This document shows positions 47,372 through 60,119 of a stretch of DNA of 64,000 bases, piece by piece (the stretch's first letter is position 1; each line of letters begins with the position of its first letter). This DNA is from Cervus elaphus (lineage: Eukaryota; Chordata; Mammalia; Artiodactyla; Cervidae), in the NCBI RefSeq assembly GCF_910594005.1, contig NC_057815.1:82941552-83005551 (forward strand), read 5' to 3'. The notes beneath the pieces were generated by a model. It did not search any database. It had not been told where the DNA came from and saw only the letters and a list, made by a program, of their open reading frames with translations. Made by a program: the position numbers and the translations under genes.

Positions 47372-49892
47372 ATGCCAGAAATTGTCCTAGGTAAATAATT
47401 GTGACTTCAATCCCGAGAATGAAGCTTTGTTAACCACCTACACACTGCTAATTGACAAGTGTAAACTTGATCAAGTGATTTCGTAATACAAAACTCATAT
47501 CTTCTTTCATATGAATATTTAAATAACATTCGTTATTGTAAAGATTGTAAATATGGTAAATACTAATTAGATCTTTTTCACCTATTTGTAGCCATATGTT
47601 TACATACGAGGATTCACGGATTGTTTCCTATATTGAATCACTGATAACTGTTCAATATCATTATGTACCTTGTTATACACGAAAGGTAAATTGATGTCAG
47701 AGAAGAAACCACATTTGATTATGTACTTAAACAAAAGACTAAAAAGCAACTCAAGTTATAATAAGAATGACTTAGATGAAACCAAATCTATGCTGAGTAT
47801 AATGTGTGAAATCCTGAAACTAACTCAGGTGTTAACAGAATTGTGAGTATCATGTAGTTGTCTTTTCTTACTTTATGCAATAACAGGTTGAAATTATTTT
47901 TAAGCATGCATATATTAAACAAAGACCATGATACTTAGAGCCTGTTTTGATCATTATTGTTTTAATAATTTTTTTAATTTTTCATAATTTTTCTAAATTA
48001 TGCCTCACATTGTTTGCCTTACTCTGTTAGGTTTTGAAAGACTTCTCCTTCCTCAGTTCTACAGAGGATAGAATATTGAAATTATTATATTATATTTTAC
48101 TCAATAAAATATCCACATAAAGGACAGAAAATGAAAGCTGTTTATTATGAAATAAGTCATTTGCTGGCTATGTGTCATTCTTAGAGTCAACTATGAGCAA
48201 CACAGGAACACAGCAAACAACAGTGAACTTATAAACTTTGAGCCAAGTCATTAGGAGAGTAAGAATTTTGTTTTTGTTTTTTAATGAGACTGTCCAGAAG
48301 AATCCTAAAGAAAGGTGATATTTAAAATATGTGAGTGTCCCTTACATAGCAATTGGAAAAACTCTTTAGCTGTCAGTTTATGTCTACATGTCCCTGCTTT
48401 ATAAATAAATTAGAAAAATAGTTTAATTTTATTTTATATCAGTTTGGTAGCCTTTATGAATATATAGCTGGTTTGGTATGATAGAGATACTCTAATTACT
48501 GACAAGACACAGTGGAGTAAAAAGCATCATCAAAGCTTTTTCCATTGAAAATATCATAGAAAATGTGTTCCTTTGCTTACATAACTTGCATAGAATTCTG
48601 CAATACAGTAAATAAAGGAACATGCATGTATTGTCTTGCTGAATAATGTTCACACTTCCTTTATTCTTATAGTTATAGATTATAAAGGGAAAATAGTTCT
48701 CAATATTTTGAGAATGTATCTTGGGCCAATAAATGGGAAATGTAAAACTAGGTTTTCTTTTGATAGTCAATATTTACGCATTATTTCAGTTATCCATTAT
48801 GCACCTATTTATTAGTCAAATATGTATATCTGATTGTGGGTTACAACCTTCTCTAAGACTCTTCTTAATATTTGACCTAGAATCAAATGTCATGTGATAT
48901 AAATTTAAAATAATTATCAATATGATAATTTTACTTGATAATTAAAAATTATTGCATGTTTATCATATAGTTTTTGCCATAGTTTCACACACATTATTTT
49001 ATCTTCATAGCATGGAAACTATAACTATTATTATTCTCAATATTTATTATGCAATTAAACATTATCAAAGAATATGGTTTGCAAAGTTGAAATAAATTTT
49101 TACTCTGGGTATACAACATAAAAATATTGTCAGAAAGGTATCATCCAGATTTGTCTACTATGTTTAAATCTCTGTGTATCTTAAGATTGATTCTTAGAAA
49201 CACTATCTAATCAGAGTCACTGGGAATTTAAAATTTCATAGAGTTTGACAAATGCCCTATAAAATTATGATAAAAGATCTAACTGAGATGCTAGCAACAT
49301 AACATACTGAGCATTTACTATGATATTCATCTCATAGTATTATTTCCATATAACAATATTTTTAGATATGATAAATATATAATAGTATTGGACAATACAG
49401 ACTCAATATTGAAAAAAACTCCTCAAAGAGGAATCACATTCACAGTAAAAACAAAATATTGAATAAGCATACCCTAAATTACTTGCATGAAGGGTGGCAG
49501 AGAGATGATGGCAAAACTCTCATTTTAGCATTAATTAATAATGATTTAACGAGCTGCAAAGGTCCCTGGAGTCAATATTAGAATGATTACTTGGAAAATT
49601 GCACTGGAAATAAATGAAATTATATTCTGCTTGAATCCAATACTAGATAAAAGAGATCTTTATATTCTTTAATAGAATGAGAGAAAGGGCAGCAGCCCTA
49701 GCAAAATTCCATCAGAATGGTTGTGGTTCCATATTCAGAAGACAAAGGATGGGCACGCCCTACCTGTCTTGACCTTCCCTCTATGTAAAAAAACCAAGTT
49801 CTAGTTATCAATGCCTATGACAAAAGATAGGAATTCATGGATATTAAGTTCAATGGTTAGCAGACAGCCAAGAATCATCAAGCTTTGAATGA
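47372..49892. other. Long quiet AT-rich stretch
   Basis: About 2.5 kb with no recognised repeat, gene or simple repeat of note. It is the longest unannotated block in the window. Confidence 0.45.
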
Positions 49893-49936
49893 GGCAAAGA
49901 GTCGCTCGACTGAGCGACTTTCACTTTCACTTTCAA
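49893..49936 (+). repeat. Bov-tA 3' tail fragment
   Basis: Only the last ~44 bp of the SINE ('GCAAAGAGTCGCTCGACTGA' plus CTTTCA repeats). It is a severely 5'-truncated insertion. Confidence 0.85.
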
Positions 49937-50280
49937 CAAATTGAAAGAGGACAATCAATTTAACAGAAGAAATAATGTAGGGAGAAACAAGTTTAATACA
50001 CAAAAAGAGTACACAAACCTGAATTAGTGATGTAGAAGTTCAAGGTCAGGGTTATGCTAAAATGCCAAATGCAATTTACACTAGAATATATGCTGCTCAC
50101 TGGAATGCAAGTTCCATAAGAGCAATTACTTTTCCTGTTTTTCTCATTGATTAAATTCTAGTAAGTTTTCAATAAATATTTATTGACTGTAGTACAGTTC
50201 AAAAAGATGGAATATAAAATGAGAATTTTGTCTTTTTTAAAAAAGGCAAAATTTTCCAAAGTCTTTTCTATGTATACTAT

Positions 50281-50493
50281 GTGCTTGTGTTTAGTCATTC
50301 AGTGGTGTCCAGCTCTTTCTGACCCTTTGATTGTAGCCCACCCACCAAACTAGTCTTCCATGGGATTCTTCAGGCAGGAATACTGGAGTGGGTTGCCATT
50401 TTCCTCCGCTACAGGATCTTCCTGATCCAGGGATCAAACCTGGGTCTCCTGCATTATAGGCAGATTCTTTACTGTCTGACCACCAGGGAAGCC
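50281..50493 (-). repeat. Bov-tA SINE
   Basis: Antisense, full length, ending 'CTGACCACCAGGGAAGCC'. Confidence 0.92.
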
Positions 50494-51280
50494 TCTGTAT
50501 ACCATAGGAAGGAAAAATATTCTATGAATCACAGAAAGAGACTTCTCAGAGCAAAGGTATCAAATCTTTTCAGAAATACTAATAAACAATAGAAATGTGA
50601 CTTTTGAATGTTCCAATGAACGTGGATTATTAGGTATTAAATTTGTAGCCAAAAAATAAAGAATACATTTTTTGAGTACTTGTGGCTCATTTTCCATATC
50701 CCACTATTTCACTATTTTTTAAAACCAGCAAATATCACATGAGTCATACATTCACTAAAATGCAGTTGACTTAGAAATTAACAGAGAAAAGAGAGCTCAA
50801 CAAATCATCCACTTAGAAATTTAAATGTGTCTACATAAATTACTATCTTTATTAAAGAGTAAAGCAAAACAGTGACTAGAGACTACTTAAAAGTAAGGCA
50901 AAGTAAAAATGCAGCACATCAACTCCTGTGAAATGTGTCCAAATCAGAACACCTAGGAAATATTATGACTTTATTATGTATATTAGAATATAGCAAGATT
51001 TGAAGCAAATTATGTAAATAACCAAGAATCAAGAAATAAGAGCTAGGATATGTGGAGGGGCTAGGTTAATTGAGATATTCCTTCACCAGTCATTAATGTA
51101 CAATATATACCAGTCACTTAAAAAAAAAAAAAAAAAGGCTAAAAATGCACTCAAAAAACAGATACTGTTTCTAACTTTAGTCAGCTTAGAGTCTATGAAG
51201 AAAAATACATACCAAAGCAGGCCAAAATTATACAAACAAAAGGTTAGATAGGTATCACAAAGAAGAACACTTGATGAGAG
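50494..51280. other. Anonymous AT-rich DNA
   Basis: Poly(A) run of about 18 at 51120-51136. Nothing else is recognised. Confidence 0.4.
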
Positions 51281-51760
51281 AGTTTTACTTAGTCGAGGAA
51301 TTCAGAAAAGATTTTCTTTGGGAAGTGCAGGCCAGTCTGAGATACGAAAGGTGAGTATGTGGTAACCAGGTGAAGTTGATGGGGCAGATGTGTTGAAAGA
51401 CCAGGGCCAGTCCAAAGGCACTGTGGTCTGAACGGCACAAAGAAGAAACTAAAGATTTCATGGCCTCAGGAGAAGCTTTAGACAAAGTTGACAAGTTCAT
51501 ATAAGGTCTTTAGTCCATGTTTATGACATTGGTTTTGATGTTAAAAGCAATGTGAAACCACAGAAATGGTTTAAGCTAAGGAAGCCATGTGATGTGGTCA
51601 GATTTTGCTACATGTATTGATTGAAGGATGGTTTTGGTCAGAGTGAACACAGAGACATCAGTTAGGAAACTGCAGTAATCCATGTGAGAAAACATAGGTG
51701 CCTCTCTAAAATGGCAATGAGAGTGGTGAAGTGATATAGCTAACATGAGGAATATTTAAG
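51281..51760. other. Probable ancient mammalian repeat, unnamed
   Basis: 'AAGCCATGTGATGTGGTCAG', 'GTTAGGAAACTGCAGTAATC' and neighbouring phrases resemble a common old mammalian repeat. I cannot assign the family or orientation with confidence. Confidence 0.4.
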
Positions 51761-51949
51761 TTTTAAGATCAATAAAAGCACAAAAGAATAAAATAAAAAT
51801 CAATACAACCAATGGATTTGATCAAATACTCAAGATAATTAGAAATCAGAACAAGGTACATTGAAATGATGAGAAACCCCTTTTCACATATAAGATTGGC
51901 AGAAATTAAATGGCAAGTTTTTGACACTCTGAGACTGTAAATCAATTAA

Positions 51950-52043
51950 ACTCTGGGAGTTGGCAATGGACAGGGAGGCCTGGCGTGCTGCTGTCCGTGG
52001 GGTCGCAAAGAGTCGCTCATGACTGAGCGACTGAACTGAGCTG
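51950..52043 (+). mobile_element. BovB extreme 3' fragment
   Basis: The last ~94 bp of BovB ('AAACTCTGGGAGTTGGCAAT' to 'GAGCGACTGAACTGAGCTGA'). Few mismatches, so a recent insertion truncated almost immediately. Confidence 0.92.
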
Positions 52044-52270
52044 AAACTCCTTGAGAATGATGTGATGAAATGAGTTACAATTTGAAATGTTCATATTCTT
52101 ATGAACAACTCAATACCATAAACTACCCAAAGGGTGTGATTGTGGATATGGCAGAAAGTCATGTATAGCATGTACATGATAATACTTGTAGCATGTACAA
52201 TTATTATTTGATAATAGAAAAATTATTTGATAATAGAAAAAACTTGGAAAGAGCTTAAATATTCATTAAA

Positions 52271-52587
52271 AGAGGCTTCCCTTGTTGCACAGTGGTGAAG
52301 AATCAGCCTGAAAATACAGGAGTCACAGGTTCAATCCCTGACCCGGGAAGATCCCACTTGAGGTGGGGCAACTTAAGCCCACGCCCCACAACTACTGAGC
52401 CCATGTGCTGCAACTACTGATGCCAGCATATGCCCTAGAGCTTGTGCTCTGTCAACAAGGAAAGTCTCCACAATGAGAAGCTCATGCACCACAAATAGAG
52501 AATAGCCCCACTCACTGCAACCAGAGAAAAAGCCTGCACAGCAATGAAGACCCAGCACAGATAAAAATAAGCAAACAAACAAAAAAA
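52271..52587 (+). repeat. CHR-type cetartiodactyl SINE
   Basis: Head 'GAGGCTTCCCTTGTTGCACA', B box 'GGTTCAATCCCTGACC', a CHR body with repeated 'CAACTACTGAGCCC', and an A-rich tail with AAAC units. Confidence 0.8.
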
Positions 52588-53223
52588 GATTCATTATAAG
52601 GAGATTGACTGAAAAGAGATGGCAGACACGCATAAATGAGATTGAGTTTGAAAAATATTTTTTACTAGATTAAAACTCAAGTTGGAAAATATAAAAATGA
52701 GTCACATGGTATACTGAGTATAGTAGAATAAGCATAGGACAGAGTAATCATGCTAATTTCCAATCTTCTCTCTCTCATTCTCTCTCTTTTTAACTCAATA
52801 TTCTTTATTTTTCCTTTGCTATAATCTCTTTTCTACTAGATTGTGACCATTAAATTGCCAGAAATTATGTGTCTTTTTCATAATTGCATCTTCAACATCT
52901 ACATATGTACCAGGCATATTATGAATAGTCAATGCATATTCATTATTAAGTATGTGTGAATGTTTACATAAATGAATGAAAAAATTATGAATGAATAATC
53001 TCACTTTTGCTACTAACTTTGTATAACTGAGGCATACAAAAATTCTCATTTCTCCTAAGAAGATCCCGTGTATAATAATAAATACACTGGTGTTAGATTA
53101 CTTAGTGCTTTTTCTACTTTAAAATTTTATGATTCCAAGATGTTACATGGTTGTCTCAAAATACTTCATCAGTTCTTTATATCATAAAATGTTTTGAACT
53201 CTTTTGTAGTTCTGCAGACACAG
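52588..53223. other. Anonymous DNA with a CT-rich patch
   Basis: A short TCTCTC tract at about 52768-52790. No gene is recognised. Confidence 0.4.
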
Positions 53224-53449
53224 ATGTGTGCATGCTAAGTTGCTTCAGTCACGTTTGACTCTTGGCAACCCTACGGACTATAGCCCATCAGGCTCCTCTG
53301 TCCATGGGATTCTCCAGGCAAGAATACTGGAGTGGGTTGCTGTACCCTCCTTCAGGGGATCTTCCCGACCCAGGGATCGAACCCGAATCTGTTATGTCTC
53401 TTGTGTTGACAGGTGGGTTCTTTACCACTAGCACCACCAGGGAAGCCCA
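53224..53449 (-). repeat. Bov-tA SINE
   Basis: Antisense, full length, with the 'CTGTTATGTCTCTTGTGTTG' variant segment, ending 'CACCACCAGGGAAGCCC'. Confidence 0.93.
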
Positions 53450-53589
53450 CAGACCACATAAGACTTAATAGAACTTGCTATGTTTAAAGTTATGTCTATT
53501 AATCTCATATATGCTTAAACAATGCAAACTCAAATGTTTCTATATCACTTGCCTGGGATAATATGAGAATATTCCCTAACATCGTATAA

Positions 53590-54975
53590 ACTGAAAATGG
53601 ATTAAAGATCTAAATATAAAACCAAAGACTTAAAAACTACTAAAGGAAATCAAATATAGGTAAAAAAAAACTTTTTGACATAATTCCAGCAATATTTTTT
53701 GAATCTAACTCTTAAAGCAAAATAAATAAAAGCAAGAATAAACAAAGGAGACCTATCAAATTAAAAGATCTTGCACAACAAAGCAAGCCATCAGTGAAAT
53801 GAGAAATATAGCAAATAAGAATGGGAGAACATATCTGCAAATGACATGACTAAAAATAGATTAATAGCCACCATATATAAACAGTTCATACAACTCAACA
53901 TCAAAAACAAACAACCTGACTTCAAATAGGGGCGGAAGATCTGAATAGTCATTTTTCCAAAGAGGAAATACAGATGACCAACAGACACATAAAAACAAAA
54001 AAAACAAAACAACAACAACAATAACTCAACATAACTAATCATCAGGGAAATGCAAATAAAAACCACCATGAGATATATCACCTCACATTTATCAGAGTGG
54101 CTATCATTGAAAAGAACACAAATAACAAGAGTTGGTGAGAATGTGGAAAAAGGATCCCTGGCACACTGTTGGTGAGAATGTAAACTGGCGCAGCCTCTAT
54201 AGAACACACTGTGGAGGTTTCTCAAGAAACTAAATATAGAACTACATTTGACCCAAAATTTCACTCCTGAGTACACATCTGAAAAAGACAAAACCACTAA
54301 TTAAAATTTACATGCACCTCAGTGTTTATAGCAGCAATATTTACAATTGCCAAAGTATGGAAATAACCAAAGTGTCATCAACAGATGAATGGCAACAGAT
54401 GAATGGATAATGAAGATGTTGCATATATATGTATATATATATATACATATATATATATAATACATACATGTATATATATATATATTACATACATGTATGT
54501 ATATATACATATATATATAATACATACATGTATGTATATATATACATATATATATAATACATACATACAGTGGGATACTACTCAACCATAAAAAAGAATA
54601 AAACTTTTTCATTTGCAACAACATTGAGGAACTTGAAAGGTATTATGCTAAGTGAAAGAAGTTAGGCAGTAAAAGACAAATACAATATGATATCACTTGT
54701 AGGTAGAATCTAAAAAAATTAAGAAACTAGTGAATATAAAGAAAAAAAGGCAAGTTTACAGATTCAGAGAACAAACTAGTGGTTATCACTGGAGGGAAGG
54801 ACTGATATGGGGGTGGAAGTGTGGGAGATGCAAAAAAAAAAAAAGAGTGGATGTAAGATAGGCTCAAAAAAGTATTGTACAATGGGAAATACAGCCAATA
54901 TTTTGTAATAACTGTAAGTGGATAGTAATCTTTAAAATTGTATTAAATTTTTAAAATACTGTAAATGAAAATGAA
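53590..54975 (+). mobile_element. L1 LINE, ORF2 end and 3' UTR
   Basis: Sense L1 including the ORF2 C-terminal region ('GGATTAAAGATCTAAATATA', 'ACCACCATGAGATATATCAC', 'AGAATGTAAACTGGCGCAGC') and the 3' UTR ('GTGAAAGAAGTTAGGCAGTA', 'GGTTATCACTGGAGGGAAGG'). ORF2 encodes endonuclease-RT, but only its last part is here and it is full of stops. An AT minisatellite sits at 54421-54569. Moderately old. Confidence 0.88.
54421..54569. repeat. AT-rich palindromic minisatellite in L1
   Basis: (AT)n runs alternate with AATACATACATGTATGTAT-like palindromic blocks, repeated about three times at 45-60 bp spacing. Strongly self-complementary. Confidence 0.9.
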
Positions 54976-55192
54976 TTGTCCAAATGCATTCACAGGCCAA
55001 AAGAAATCTTATCATATGCTTAATGAAAATGAGCAATGGAAAATATTTTAGTGCAGCTCAGAAAGATCAGAGAGGATCTGTCAGGATATTTTATAAAATT
55101 GACAACTTTGGTAAATGTGAATTGAATAGATGTTTAGGTACTTCAGTTTCTCTGTTCCTTTGGGCTAATTGTATCATAAAATAAAATTGGAG

Positions 55193-55412
55193 ATGTGCTG
55201 TGATGTGCTTAGTTGCTCAGTCATGTCTGATTCTTTGTGACCCCCTGGACTATAACCCACCAGGTTTCTCTGTCCATTGGGATTCTCCAGGCAAGAATAC
55301 TGGAGTGGGTTTCCATGTCCTCCTCCAGAGGGTCTTACCAGCCCAGGGATGGAACCCAACTCTTCTGCATTGCAGGCAGATTCTTAACTGTCTGAGCCAC
55401 CAGGGAAGCCCC
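55193..55412 (-). repeat. Bov-tA SINE
   Basis: Antisense, full length, ending 'GTCTGAGCCACCAGGGAAGC'. The body is well preserved. Confidence 0.93.
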
Positions 55413-55916
55413 AAATTGAAGATATTCTCCCCAAAAATCTGCTTTATATTGTAGAAATGATAAAGCTCATACTAGACTGTATCCTAGATTGCAATCCTAT
55501 AATCTTGTAATCCAATGACCCCACCACAGCCCTTAACATGTGACATGGCTGATTAGAAACACATCAAACCAATTAGGTAGTATCTTTCAGCTACTTGGCT
55601 TATTGTCACAGTCAAGTTCATTTTGCACTTCATTATATCTAGATAGACTGGATCCTGAGGGGACCACTAATTAATATAATCTTGTTTTCTGATTCTCAAA
55701 TTCTGAAATCCTGTTGGTATATTCCTTTCTTTATATACACAGAAAATAAAGTTGTCCTTCTGACAATATAGTTTCCATGTCACATTATACTACCATGACA
55801 TTTCATCTCTCCAACCTTTTCATTGAAGTATTTAAATGTTTATCTCCTCTCTGATACACTTTCTCACAAGACACACATATACATTCAAGTACATGCAACA
55901 CATAATAAAAACACAC
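55413..55916. other. Anonymous DNA
   Basis: No recognised gene or repeat. Confidence 0.4.
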
Positions 55917-56634
55917 TGTCCCTGTGAAAAGGTAACAGGCAGGAAGGCCAGGGGTCTCCAAATGGAGGAAATAGGCTGCAAGTGCCAGACATTTTTATCT
56001 CTCTTAAGCGGCAGGAGGAAACAAACTAGTGATATTTTTTTCCCTTCTCTATACAAATTTAAAAGGTGGTTTCTCTTAAAATGCGGTGTTGCCATGACGC
56101 CTGATTTCACCTGAAGCTAACTATTCTCAAACCTTGAGTTAACCAATACATTTTTTCTTATGGAAATGTTTGTCTTAAGCTATGTTAATGTACCCCAGAC
56201 TCGGTCTTCAAGTTCCGCCAAATGGCTCAGAACCTACTTGACAAACCAGTATGTTATACTCAGATATTGTTCCCCTAATCCATGTAAACGAAATTATTTG
56301 TGTGGTAATCTGCCCTTCTACAAGATTCAAGTCAATCGTTTTATGGCCTGGGATGAATTATCTGGTGTCATTCTGAGTTATACGACATTCCTTTCTTTTC
56401 ATTAACAGGCTGCTAGTGACTATATAACATCCAGCTAAAGACTAGCAGAGGGATACTCTTTCTGCCCCCTTCTGATGCCTATGTCAGAAGCTTTCTCTAT
56501 CTCCTTTATACTTTAATAAAACTTCATTACACAAAAGCTCTGAGCGATCCAGCCTCATCTCTGGCCCTGGATTGAAACCATCTCCTCCAGAGGCCAAGAA
56601 TCCCGGAGTCTTATCGTTCAGCAGCAACCTTTCA
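55917..56634 (+). mobile_element. Solo ERV LTR, about 718 bp
   Basis: Begins TGTCCCTGTG and ends CAACCTTTCA. A TATATAA box at 56421-56427 is followed by AATAAA at 56515-56520 and a U5-like segment ('GAGCGATCCAGCCTCATCTC'). Spacing and order fit a retroviral LTR. No internal retroviral genes adjoin it, so it is a solo LTR or a fragment. I could not find a matching 4-6 bp TSD at these edges, so the exact ends may be off. It is unrelated in sequence to the 22305 LTR. Confidence 0.72.
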
Positions 56635-56655
56635 CCTGGAAGTGGAAATCAAGTA

Positions 56656-57581
56656 AATGAAAGCATTTAACTTCTGACAAATGCTTGTGATAAATCATAA
56701 TATTTGAAATATATTCACTTTATCCCTTTATGGTATCTTCCTATCCCCACATCAAAAGGATTTTTATATCTCTACCCCATTTTATTTCCAGGTTGGTCAT
56801 ATGACTTGCTTCATTTAGTGGAAAGTGAATGAATATGAAATGTGCCATTTTCAAGTAGGATACTTAATAGCTACTGAGTGGACTACCACCTTCCATTTTC
56901 CCTCTATTGTTTCTCCATCTTCAAACTTAAAGAGAAAAAGAAGTAAAGAAAAGCCTGAAGCCAAAATGTAAGGTGAAAAAATAAAAAAGTTGTGGTTATA
57001 AGACACTGAGATTTTGGTGGGTTTTGTTATACAGCTTTTGTCACAGAAGCTAGTTAATACAGTGTTTAAATGTGACACATTATAATTCTCATCAGGAAAT
57101 TAATAAATATTTTTATGAAAATAAAGCATACCTAAAGTTTAAAATCTAAACTAGCATGCATTAATTTCTAGTAGAACTAGGGAAAGAATCCTCCAGCATT
57201 GATTTGATTTTTTTTTTTCTGTAAAGTAGAAGGTTAGTATTAGATCTGCAATCAAAATCTTAGTCATATTTGCCAAATAATCACTAATTACTTATCACTT
57301 TTAAAAAATAAATGATATCCCACTTTGGAGAGAAATTTTTTTTCTATGGGTATATTACAAAGATTTTTTTTGGTTATTTTTCTGTAACTGAGCAACTCCA
57401 CCTCTGAAAGGGATTGACCATGAATTTTCTGAGATCTTAAAAATATATGTAAGCTTAATTTAAGGAAAAAGTAAAAAGTCTCCTTTTTGAACTGCAATAT
57501 TTAGAAAGTTTGAAATTCAGTTTAGAATGTAAACATCCAATTTATAAAAATCAACAACAATTAATCTTAAAATAATAATAA
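56656..57581. other. Mostly anonymous DNA with an old repeat end
   Basis: 'AAGACACTGAGATTTTGGTG' and 'AGAAGCTAGTTAATACAGTG' (57001-57062) resemble the end of an old mammalian repeat of unknown family. The rest is AT-rich and unrecognised. Confidence 0.4.
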
Positions 57582-58112
57582 TTGTGTACATATACACAAT
57601 GGAATATTACTCAGCCATTAAAAAGACTACATTTGAATCAGTTCTAATGAGATGGATAAAACTGGAGCCCATTATACAGAGTGAAGTAAGCCAGAAAGAT
57701 AAACACCAATACAGTATACTAACGCATATATATGGAATTTAGAAAGATGGTAACGATAACCCTATATGCAACACAGAAAAAGAGACACAAATGTATAGAA
57801 CAGACTTTTGGACTCTATGGGAGAAGCCAAGGGTGGGATGATTTGAGAGAATAGCATTGAAACATGTATATTATCAAGTGTGAAACAGATCACCAGCCCA
57901 GGCTGGATGCATGAGACAAGTGCTCAGGGCTGACGCACTGGGATGACCCAGAAGGATGGGATGGGGAGGGAGGTGGGAGGGGGGATTGGGATGGGGAACA
58001 CATGTAAATCCATGGCTGATTCATGTCAAATGTCAATGTATAGCAAAAACCACTACAATATTGTAAAGTAATTAGCCTCCAACTAATAAAAATAAAGAAA
58101 AAAAAAGAATAA
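57582..58112 (+). mobile_element. Ruminant L1 3' end
   Basis: Sense ORF2 end ('CACAATGGAATATTACTCAG', 'GAGCCCATTATACAGAGTGA') and 3' UTR ('ACATGTAAATCCATGGCTGA') with an A-rich tail. AATAATT occurs on both sides and is a weak TSD candidate. It is the same L1 subfamily as the antisense copy at 16811-17240. Confidence 0.93.
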
Positions 58113-58340
58113 TTTAATATACCATGATTTCACCTGAAGCAAGGCCCAACATTTAAAATATTTTTTCCAAGAGTTCTTTTCCAATTTTGACATTATTTTT
58201 GACAGTGTTTTGAGAATTTCATTAACTCTATGAGATCTTTAAGGTACATTTTAAAATGAGATAAGAAATGCCATAGCATTCAAATTAATCTCATGTCTTC
58301 CTGCAGAACATAGTCATACATAAGTAAATTTTTCTTAAAC

Positions 58341-58475
58341 CTTGTTATTGTTCAATGTCTGACTCATGGCAATCCCATGGGAATGCCAGGCTTCTCTGTC
58401 CTTAACTATCTCCCAGAGTCTGCTAAAATTCATGTTCATCAAGTGATGCTATCTAACCATCTCATCCACTTTGCT
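58341..58475 (-). mobile_element. BovB 3' fragment, diverged
   Basis: Antisense BovB 3' region ('TTGTTCAATGTCTGACTC', 'AACTATCTCCCAGAGTCTGC', 'ACCATCTCATCCACTTTGC'). Short, decayed and non-coding. Confidence 0.82.
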
Positions 58476-59176
58476 TTTTTTCCTAATATTTTTATTGTAG
58501 GGGCTGTAGATTGTGTTATATTATTTGTTTATTATTTGTCCTTTTCATACTGGTGCCATTGTTACTTGCCACATTAATTTTGAATATTATCATATAACAA
58601 TTTTTTTTTTAGGATCTAACATTTTTTAAGTAGAAATATAAGCATAAATGGCTGGTTTGGCTGGAATTTTTTTTTCCTCCAGACCATTCTTATGAAAAGA
58701 GTAGTTCACAACAGATGATATTCTATTAGCCTGTGTGCAAGAGTGAGAAGACATGTGGAGTTAATTGGAGCCTGGATGACCCCAGCAGAAACCTGCAGTC
58801 CCTGGCTGAGCTGGGAGAACCATGGCTGCTCCACAACTCTTACGTAATGCACCTTAGAAGTAAATATGTTTTTGTAACCAACTGGGATTTCAAGGTAGAC
58901 TCTTACACAAATAACCTAGCAGAAGTTAACGAGTACATTAATTGGAATTGAAAAGTAGAAGTGTGATAACATAAAATAATAATTTAAAAAATCATATGGC
59001 AGTGGTTTTTAAGGCTGGGGGACCAGTGACAAGCTATTATAAGAGGATGAAAAATGCTACCCAGAACTTACAATGATTAAATATTTGATACAACTGTCAT
59101 TATTGATAACTGGTAGGAAGATAAAATATATCTACAGAATCTGTGGCTTTAGGTAATGAATTGTGGGTTATTAGAT
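58476..59176. other. Anonymous DNA
   Basis: No gene is recognised. The 72-codon frame at 58733-58951 has no familiar motif. Confidence 0.4.
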
Positions 59177-59180
59177 ATAT

Positions 59181-59371
59181 GTGTGTGCTTGATCACTCAC
59201 TCAGTCATATCCAACCAGGCTTCTCTGTTCACGGAATTTTCCAGGCAGAATACTGGAGCAGGTTGCCATTCCTTCTTCAGGGGATCTTTCTGACCTGGGA
59301 ATTGACCCACATCTCTTACATCTCCTACACTGGCAGGACAATTCTTAACCACAGAGCCACCTGGGAAGTCC
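59181..59371 (-). repeat. Bov-tA SINE with internal deletion
   Basis: Antisense copy in which 'CAGTCATATCCAACCAGGCT' joins two normally separate blocks, removing about 25-30 bp of the 3' part. Ends 'GCCACCTGGGAAGTCC'. Confidence 0.88.
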
Positions 59372-59667
59372 ATTGATTATTAGGTGCACTTGATTAAATG
59401 AACTGTTTAGGAAAAAAATGGTCTTTTCATAATCAGATGAAAGAGAAAATAAAGAAACCAGAAATTCCATGGGCTTCAGTGTTGAAAAAGGCAACTTTTC
59501 CTATCCTCATTTTGTAAATGATTCTCAAATTAAGACGCAGATGCTGGACAATGACCAGATTAAGATCTGGTTACGTGATGTTGGCCCCCAATAAATCCTT
59601 TCAGACAAAATAATTTGGAAAAAGAGATCAAGTGGATGGTTCTTTCGAAGTCTAGTAAGTTCAGAGC

Positions 59668-60119
59668 TCAGTTCAGTTCAGTTCAGTTTAGTCGCTCGGT
59701 CATGTCCGACTCTTTGCGACCCCATGAATCGCAGCATGCCAGGCCTCCCTGTCCATCACCAACTCCCGGAGTTCACCCAAACTCATGTGCATCGAGTCAG
59801 TGATGCCATCCAGCCATCTCATCCTCTGTCGTCCCCTTCTCCTCCTGCCCCCAATCCCTGCTAGCATCAAGGTATTTTCCAATGAGTCAACTCTTCGCAT
59901 GAGGTGGCCAAAGTATTGGAGTTTCGGCTTCAGCATCAGTCCTTCCAATGAACACCTGGGGCTGATCTCCTTTAGGATGGACTGGTTGGATGTCCTTGCA
60001 GTCCAAGGGACTCTCAAGAGTCTTCTCCAACACCACAGTTCAAAAGCATCAATTTTTCTGTGCTCAGCTTTCTTCATAGTCCAGCTCTCACATCCACACA
60101 TGACCACTGGAAAAACCGT
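59668..60119 (-). mobile_element. BovB 3' fragment, young
   Basis: Antisense with a CAGTT-repeat tail at the left and high similarity throughout. It is cut in the RT C-terminal domain at 'ATGACCACTGGAAAAACC'. Frame 60107-59700 encodes the C-terminal part (GCESWTMKKAEHRKIDAFEL) without a stop. A + strand poly(A) follows 37 bp later (60157-60176). Confidence 0.93.

Noticed and set aside
53791..54297. 168-codon antisense frame with hydrophobic segments
   Set aside because: It is antisense to L1 ORF2 sequence and has no support as a gene.
54319..54624. Open frames rich in Tyr and Ile across the AT tract
   Set aside because: Produced by reading an AT minisatellite. Not coding.
55885..56655. TCAAGTA at 55885-55891 and 56649-56655 as the LTR target duplication
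   Set aside because: The repeats lie 25 bp and 14 bp outside the TG...CA ends, and seven bases is longer than usual for this LTR type. Probably chance.
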